Assembly (NCBI GenBank): GCA_046292765.1
Contig: JBKBQA010000002.1
Span: 1-64,000, forward strand
Direction of reading: 5' to 3'
Length of the DNA: 64,000 nt
From: PGZG01 sp046292765
GTDB lineage: Bacteria > Pseudomonadota > Gammaproteobacteria > Pseudomonadales > Alcanivoracaceae
Positions 59,035-64,000 of the stretch are shown here, piece after piece (positions within the stretch are counted from its first letter, which is position 1; every line of letters starts with the position of its first letter). Below the pieces are notes generated by a model. It was not told where the DNA came from. It saw only the letters and a program-made list of their open reading frames with translations, and searched no databases. Made by a program: the position numbers and the translations under genes.

Positions 59035-61319
59035 CCCGCAACGGCGGAGCTGCCATGTTTGATCGGGTTGCCATTATCGGCCTTGGTCTGATCGGTGGCT
59101 CGCTGGCGGCGGCGATGCGTACTCGGGGGCTGGCGCGCACCATCGTCGCGGGTTCTCGTTCCGAGCGCACGCTTGATCGCGGCAAACTGTTGGGCCTGAT
59201 TGACGACGGCAGCACTGATCTGGCCGAAGCTGTCCGCGGCGCCGATCTGGTGTTCCTCGCCGTGCCGGTATCCAGCATGGCGGATACCATGGCGCAGATG
59301 GCGCCGGGCCTGAGCAACACCGTGATCATCACCGACGGCGGCAGCGTCAAAGGCAAGGTGATCGACGCGGCCAGAAAAGCCATTCCCCAGCACCTTTCGC
59401 GCTTCGTCCCCGGCCACCCGATTGCCGGTAAGGAAAAGAGCGGCGTTGATGCGGCAGACGCCACCCTGTACGAAAAGCACCGGATTATTCTCACGCCAAT
59501 CAGTTATACCGACCCGGCCGCCACCGCCAAGGTGCGCGCCCTGTGGACCGCCGTGGGCGCCGAAGTGCTGTCCATGCAACCCGATGAGCACGACCGGGTG
59601 CTGGCGGAAACCAGCCATTTGCCGCACCTGCTCGCCTTCTCACTGGTGGATACACTGGCCCGACAGGGCGATTCTCTCGACATCTTCCGCTATGCTGCCG
59701 GCGGTTTTCGCGACTTCACCCGCATCGCCTCCAGCGATCCGGTCATGTGGCACGATATTTTCAGGGAAAACCGCGACTCCGTACTGCAGGCAGTGGACCT
59801 CTTTCAGGCCGGGCTGCTGCAGTTCCGTAACGCGGTAGAGCAGGGCGACAGCGACAGCCTGTTGGCCATCATGACCCGGGCCAACAGCGCCCGGGCCCAC
59901 TTTCTGGCGCTGTCGGCGCGGACTTCCTACACCGCCGCCCAGCACCTCACTGACGACAAACCGAGTGATACCACATCCATGAGCAAGTCTGCTTCCGCCG
60001 GCCACGGGCGCCGGGTTGAATTTCACCTGCAACCGGGCGGCGCCCTTAACGGCTCCCTGCGGGTGCCGGGAGACAAATCCATTTCCCACCGCTCGATCAT
60101 GCTTGGTGCTCTGGCCGAAGGCACCACCGAGATCGAGGGGTTCCTCGAAGGGGAAGACGCACTGGCCACCTTGCAGGCGTTCCGCGACATGGGTGTGATT
60201 ATCGAAGGCCCCAGCGCGGGTCGGGTGCGAGTCCACGGTGTTGGCCTGCACGGTCTTAAGGCACCCAATGGCACCCTGTACATGGGCAACTCCGGCACAT
60301 CGATGCGCCTGCTGATGGGTCTGCTGTCGGGCCAGCCGTTCGATACCGAACTGACCGGTGATGCCTCGCTGACCAAGCGGCCGATGGAGCGGGTGGCCAA
60401 GCCGCTGCGCGAAATGGGTGCCGAGATTGCGACCACCGGCAGGGGCACGCCGCCAGTGCATATTCGTGGCAAGCGCCAGCTGAAAGGCTTCCACTACGAC
60501 CTGCCGGTGGCCTCTGCCCAGGTCAAGTCCGCCATCCTGCTTGCCGGCCTCTACGCCCAGGGTGAAACCTCGGTAACCGAGCCGGCGCCCACCCGTGACC
60601 ACACTGAACGGATGCTGTCCGGTTTCGGATATCAGGTTGTCCGTGATGGTGCCACCAGCAAGGTCAGCGGTGGCGGCAAGCTCAACGCCTGCTCGCTGGA
60701 AGTGCCGGCAGACATCTCCTCGGCAGCTTTTTTCCTGGTCGGCGCCTCCATCGCGCCGGGCTCCGAGCTGCTGCTGCGCCATGTCGGCATCAACCCGACC
60801 CGGACCGGGATTATCGATATCCTCAAGTTGATGGGCGCGGATATTACCCTTGAAAATCAGCGTGATGCCGGCGGCGAGCCGGTGGCGGACATCCGCGTCA
60901 GAAGCGCTCAGCTGAAGGGCATTACCATCCCGGAAGCGCTGGTGCCGCTGGCCATTGACGAATTCCCGGTGCTGTTCGTGGCCGCCGCCAATGCCGAGGG
61001 GGAGACCATCCTCCATGGTGCCGAAGAGCTGCGGGTGAAGGAATCCGACCGTATTCAGGTGATGGCCGATGGCCTGACCACGCTGGGGGTCGAGAATGAG
61101 GTTTACCAAGACGGTATTCGCATCCGCGGTGGCCAGTATGGCGGCGGTGAGGTCTTCGCCCACGGTGATCACCGCATTGCCATGAGCTTTGCCATCGCCT
61201 CGCTCAAGGCCAGCGGGCCAATCCTGATCCACGATTGCGCCAACGTTGCTACCTCTTTCCCGGGCTTTGCCGAACTGGCCAGTGCTGCCGGCCTGAAGCT
61301 CACCGTGGAGCAGGACTGA
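59031..61319 (+). CDS. aroA: Prephenate dehydrogenase-EPSP synthase fusion (TyrA-AroA)
   Basis: This 762-residue fusion has residues about 8-295 as a TyrA-type dehydrogenase (VAIIGLGLIGGSLAAAM; VPGHPIAGKEKSGVDAAD) making 4-hydroxyphenylpyruvate. Residues about 325-762 are EPSP synthase (PGDKSISHRSIMLGALA; YMGNSGTSMRLLMGLLSG; RPMERVAKPLREMG). The EPSP half carries the four class II motifs GDKS, SAQVK, RDHTE and NPTR. The chosen ATG overlaps the hisC stop; ATG 59055 (MFDRV), preceded by GGAG, is a credible alternative. Such fusions are common at this locus in Pseudomonas relatives. Confidence 0.93.
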   Translation: MTRNGGAAMFDRVAIIGLGLIGGSLAAAMRTRGLARTIVAGSRSERTLDRGKLLGLIDDGSTDLAEAVRGADLVFLAVPVSSMADTMAQMAPGLSNTVIITDGGSVKGKVIDAARKAIPQHLSRFVPGHPIAGKEKSGVDAADATLYEKHRIILTPISYTDPAATAKVRALWTAVGAEVLSMQPDEHDRVLAETSHLPHLLAFSLVDTLARQGDSLDIFRYAAGGFRDFTRIASSDPVMWHDIFRENRDSVLQAVDLFQAGLLQFRNAVEQGDSDSLLAIMTRANSARAHFLALSARTSYTAAQHLTDDKPSDTTSMSKSASAGHGRRVEFHLQPGGALNGSLRVPGDKSISHRSIMLGALAEGTTEIEGFLEGEDALATLQAFRDMGVIIEGPSAGRVRVHGVGLHGLKAPNGTLYMGNSGTSMRLLMGLLSGQPFDTELTGDASLTKRPMERVAKPLREMGAEIATTGRGTPPVHIRGKRQLKGFHYDLPVASAQVKSAILLAGLYAQGETSVTEPAPTRDHTERMLSGFGYQVVRDGATSKVSGGGKLNACSLEVPADISSAAFFLVGASIAPGSELLLRHVGINPTRTGIIDILKLMGADITLENQRDAGGEPVADIRVRSAQLKGITIPEALVPLAIDEFPVLFVAAANAEGETILHGAEELRVKESDRIQVMADGLTTLGVENEVYQDGIRIRGGQYGGGEVFAHGDHRIAMSFAIASLKASGPILIHDCANVATSFPGFAELASAAGLKLTVEQD

Positions 61320-61320
61320 G

Positions 61321-62004
61321 ATGGTGGCGACCACCATCCCGGTGCTGACCATTGATGGCCCCGTCTCGTCGGGCAAGGGCACTATCGCCCGCCGGGTGGC
61401 GACGGCGCTGAACTGGCACCTGCTGGATTCCGGCGCTCTCTACCGTCTGCTCGGGCTCCACGCCCGTGATCAGGGGGTCTCCCTGGAAGACGCTAATGCC
61501 TTGATTCCATTGGCACGGGAGTTGCCGTGCCGGTTCGTCGAGCAGGGCGACGAGTTGCTGATTGAGCTTGCTGGCAAGGATGTCAGTGACTATCTGCGGA
61601 CCGAAGAAGTGGGCGAGCTGGCCAGTCGGGTCGCCGTACACCAGAGTGTCCGCGATGCCCTGTTGTCCCGGCAGCAGGGGTTTGCCGTGGCCCCCGGTCT
61701 GGTCGCCGATGGCCGCGACATGGGCACCGTGGTGTTTACCGCCGCCCCCCTCAAGATATACCTCACCGCGAGCGCCGAAGAGCGCGCCCGCCGGCGCTAT
61801 AACCAGTTGAAGGAAAAGGGGTTTGGTGCTAATCTCGCCGCCCTTGTCGAGGACATCCGCAACCGGGATGCGCGCGATATGAACCGTGATGTGGCGCCGT
61901 TGAAGCCAGCTGAAGATGCGCTGGTGATCGACAGCACCGACATGACGATTGATGCCGTGCTGAACCGGATCCTTGACGAAGCACGCAGACGATCCCTCGT
62001 CTGA
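61321..62004 (+). CDS. cmk: Cytidylate kinase
   Basis: This 227-residue kinase phosphorylates CMP and dCMP. It has the P-loop IDGPVSSGKGTIARRVA near 9-25, LDSGALYRLLGL, DGRDMGTVVF and RRRYNQLKEKG. It starts 1 base after the aroA stop and precedes rpsA as usual. Confidence 0.96.
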   Translation: MVATTIPVLTIDGPVSSGKGTIARRVATALNWHLLDSGALYRLLGLHARDQGVSLEDANALIPLARELPCRFVEQGDELLIELAGKDVSDYLRTEEVGELASRVAVHQSVRDALLSRQQGFAVAPGLVADGRDMGTVVFTAAPLKIYLTASAEERARRRYNQLKEKGFGANLAALVEDIRNRDARDMNRDVAPLKPAEDALVIDSTDMTIDAVLNRILDEARRRSLV

Positions 62005-62122
62005 ATGCACGCGGATTGGTTGACGTGCGGTCGCCAAAGTAAACCAGCAAGGCCGTCGCTCAACTTAACTTAATGCTGCCCGTATCTGCTGGCTGATATG
62101 GTTAACCTGTGAGTACAACCCG

Positions 62123-63793
62123 ATGAGCGAATCATTCGCCGAACTGTTTGAACAAAGTCTTAAAGACCTCGACGTAGCCCGTGGTGCGATCATTCGCGGC
62201 ACCGTGGTTGCCATCGACAGCGACTGGATCACCGTTAATGCCGGACTGAAGTCCGAAGGTGTGATCGCACGCGAAGAATTTGTAAACGAGCGTGGTGAGC
62301 TGGAAATCAACGTAGGTGACGAAGTAGAAGTCGCCGTTGACGCCATCGACGATGGCATGGGCTTCACCCGCCTGTCGCGCGAAAAAGCCAAGCGCGCTGA
62401 AATCTGGGGCGAACTCGAAGAAGCCTTCGAGAAGACCGCCATCGTTAAAGGTATCATCAGCGGCAAGGTCAAAGGCGGTTTCACCGTCGACGTCGGCCTT
62501 ATCCGCGCGTTCCTGCCAGGCTCCCTGGTCGACATCCGTCCGGTGCGCGACGTTGCTCACCTGGAAGGCAAAGAGCTGGATTTCAAGGTTATCAAGCTCG
62601 ACGCCAAGCGTAACAACGTGGTTGTTTCCCGCCGCGCTGTGATGGAAGCCGAACACAGTGCCGAGCGCGATCAGCTGCTCGAGTCGCTGCAGGAAGGCAT
62701 GGTTGTCAAAGGTATCGTCAAGAACCTCACCGACTACGGTGCGTTCGTTGATCTGGGCGGTATCGATGGTCTGCTGCACATCACCGACATGGCCTGGAAG
62801 CGCATCAAGCATCCGTCCGAGATCGTTGAAGTCGGTCAGGAAATCGAAGTCAAGGTGCTCAAGTTTGACCGCGAGAAGATGCGCGTCTCCCTCGGCCTCA
62901 AGCAGCTGGGCGAAGATCCGTGGCATGACATCGTCAAGCGCTACCCGCAGGGCGCCAAGGTCAAGGCCAAGATCACCAACCTTACCGACTACGGCTGCTT
63001 TGCCGAAATCGAAGAAGGCGTGGAAGGTCTGGTGCACGTATCCGAAATGGATTGGACCAACAAGAACATTCATCCGTCCAAAGTCGTTTCCATCGGCGAC
63101 GAAGTGGACGTGATGATCCTCGACATCGAGCAGGACCGTCGCCGCATTTCGCTGGGCATCAAGCAGTGCCAGGCGAACCCGTGGGAATCGTTCGGTACCA
63201 AGTACCAGAAAGACGACAAAGTCAGCGGCAAGATCAAGTCGATAACCGATTTCGGGATCTTCATTGGCCTGGAAGGCGGCATCGATGGTCTGGTGCACCT
63301 GTCCGACATCTCCTGGGAAGAAACCGGAGAGGACGCGGTACGCAAGTTTGCCAAGGGCGACGAGCTGGAGACTGTGATCCTGTCTATCGACCCGGAGCGC
63401 GAGCGAATTTCCCTTGGAATCAAGCAGTTGACAGGTGATCCGTTCGGTCAGTATGTTGCTTCCAATGACCGTGGCGCGATCGTCAAGGGCAAGGTAGTGG
63501 CGGTTGACCAGAAGTCCGCCACTATCCAGCTGGCTGACGGCATCGAAGGCACCCTCAAGGCCTCCGAAGTGTCCCGTGACCGTGTTGAAGATGTCTCTGC
63601 CGTGCTGAAGGTGGGTGATGAGGTTGAAGCGAAGATCACTGCAGTGGATCGCAAGAACCGCGCCATTAACCTGTCCATCAAGGCCAAGGACATGAAGGAC
63701 GAGCAGGAAGCCGTAGAAAATCTGCGTCAGGATGCTCAGGCCCCGAAGACCATCGGTGACCTGATCAAGGCTCAGATGGGCGGCAACGAGTAA
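62123..63793 (+). CDS. rpsA: 30S ribosomal protein S1
   Basis: This 556-residue protein has six S1 RNA-binding repeats. Clear ones start near GAIIRGTVVAIDSD, GMVVKGIVKNLTDYGAFVDL, GAKVKAKITNLTDYGCFAEI, DDKVSGKIKSITDFGIFIGL and GAIVKGKVVAVDQ. S1 helps mRNAs dock on the ribosome. A 118-base leader separates it from cmk. Confidence 0.98.
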   Translation: MSESFAELFEQSLKDLDVARGAIIRGTVVAIDSDWITVNAGLKSEGVIAREEFVNERGELEINVGDEVEVAVDAIDDGMGFTRLSREKAKRAEIWGELEEAFEKTAIVKGIISGKVKGGFTVDVGLIRAFLPGSLVDIRPVRDVAHLEGKELDFKVIKLDAKRNNVVVSRRAVMEAEHSAERDQLLESLQEGMVVKGIVKNLTDYGAFVDLGGIDGLLHITDMAWKRIKHPSEIVEVGQEIEVKVLKFDREKMRVSLGLKQLGEDPWHDIVKRYPQGAKVKAKITNLTDYGCFAEIEEGVEGLVHVSEMDWTNKNIHPSKVVSIGDEVDVMILDIEQDRRRISLGIKQCQANPWESFGTKYQKDDKVSGKIKSITDFGIFIGLEGGIDGLVHLSDISWEETGEDAVRKFAKGDELETVILSIDPERERISLGIKQLTGDPFGQYVASNDRGAIVKGKVVAVDQKSATIQLADGIEGTLKASEVSRDRVEDVSAVLKVGDEVEAKITAVDRKNRAINLSIKAKDMKDEQEAVENLRQDAQAPKTIGDLIKAQMGGNE

Positions 63794-63809
63794 CAGCAAA
63801 ATCCCTTCC

Positions 63810-63851
63810 CCCCGATGCGGGGGCGGCAAGATTGCCGCTCCCGCATCGGGG
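63810..63851. repeat. REP-like inverted repeat between rpsA and ihfB
   Basis: Arms 63810-63829 and 63832-63851 match at 19 of 20 bases with a 2-base loop, and contain GGAGCGGCAATCTTGCC in inverse sense. It may attenuate read-through from rpsA. Confidence 0.75.
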
Positions 63852-63884
63852 AGGTCGGGTTCCATGAACATCAGGGAGCAGGGT

Positions 63885-64000
63885 ATGGCATTGACCAAGT
63901 CTGAGCTGATAGAACGCATCTCCGTTCGTCAGGCCCAGTTGTCTCCCCGTGATGTCGAGCTTGCCGTCAAAACCATGATCGAGGAAATGGCCAATGCCCT
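63885..64000 (+). CDS. ihfB: Integration host factor beta subunit (3' end outside window)
   Basis: The frame MALTKSELIERISVRQAQLSP (start shown by its first residues only) matches the N-terminus of IHF-beta, with VKTMIEEMANA at the window end. IHF bends DNA at specific sites and follows rpsA in most gammaproteobacteria. ATG 63885 is chosen; an in-frame ATG at 63864 would add seven residues spanning the ribosome binding site. Confidence 0.92.
   Translation, partial: MALTKSELIERISVRQAQLSPRDVELAVKTMIEEMANA

Noticed and set aside
59640..61382. Long antisense frame opposite tyrA-aroA
   Set aside because: It is an antisense shadow of a high-GC coding region; the sense gene is certain.
62132..63919. 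595-codon open frame antisense to rpsA
   Set aside because: It is a shadow of the repetitive S1 domains; there is no start-site support.

Overview
The window is gammaproteobacterial chromosome of the Pseudomonadales/Oceanospirillales kind. The evidence is the gene order gyrA-serC-pheA-hisC-tyrA/aroA-cmk-rpsA-ihfB, the mtaD-ubiG-mupP-yciK block, the pncC-recA-recX-alaS-lysC-csrA-tRNA-Ser block, and the rnd-ycgL-ycgN trio. The genus cannot be fixed from sequence reading alone. Most of the window is fairly GC-rich; about 450-4950 looks clearly poorer in GC.

Region 1 (1-5200) holds the 3' end of an IS3-family transposase, a DksA/TraR-type zinc-finger protein, prfC, and a GGDEF protein with a ruined EAL domain. 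It ends in a gene-poor stretch containing what looks like the first 15 codons of mutS, cut off from the rest of the gene.

Region 2 (5094-18420) is an arsenic island made of two convergent operons. The rightward operon (arxB2-arxA-arxB-arxC-arxD plus an SlyD-like FKBP gene) encodes a Tat-exported molybdopterin enzyme that best fits the anaerobic arsenite oxidase ArxA. It comes with its iron-sulfur and NrfD-type membrane partners, a TorD-type chaperone, and an FNR/Anr-type box upstream. The leftward operon is arsR-arsD-arsA-acr3-usp-arsC::VOC-[ferredoxin/flavin reductase]. The two operons meet with overlapping stop codons. The island lies between the mutS stub and tpm/pncC.

Region 3 (18480-34900) is housekeeping: tpm, pncC, recA (with a LexA box), recX, alaS, lysC, csrA, two tRNA genes, gap, a membrane-bound GGDEF/EAL protein, the SRP RNA, dnaX (with a programmed-frameshift signal), ybaB, recR and an acyl-CoA dehydrogenase. 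The two tRNA genes (Ser-GCT, Arg-ACG) are each followed by an unusual repeat unit. It carries an inverted copy of the 3' end of its own tRNA and a shared GC-rich core flanked by further tRNA-derived pieces.

Region 4 (34960-49000) contains four paralogous periplasmic solute-binding-type proteins, a fused TRAP-type permease, a lipoprotein resembling TRAP-associated TatT proteins, a 49-residue single-span membrane protein and a PilZ protein. These are interspersed with gpmA, rnd, ycgL, ycgN, a HIT protein and an ABC1/UbiB-type kinase. I read this as a lineage-expanded uptake or sensing system of unknown substrate.

Region 5 (49100-64000) is the conserved yciK-mupP-ubiG-mtaD / gyrA-serC-pheA-hisC-tyrA::aroA-cmk-rpsA-ihfB block, with REP-like palindromes after gyrA and rpsA. 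The last gene, ihfB, runs off the window.
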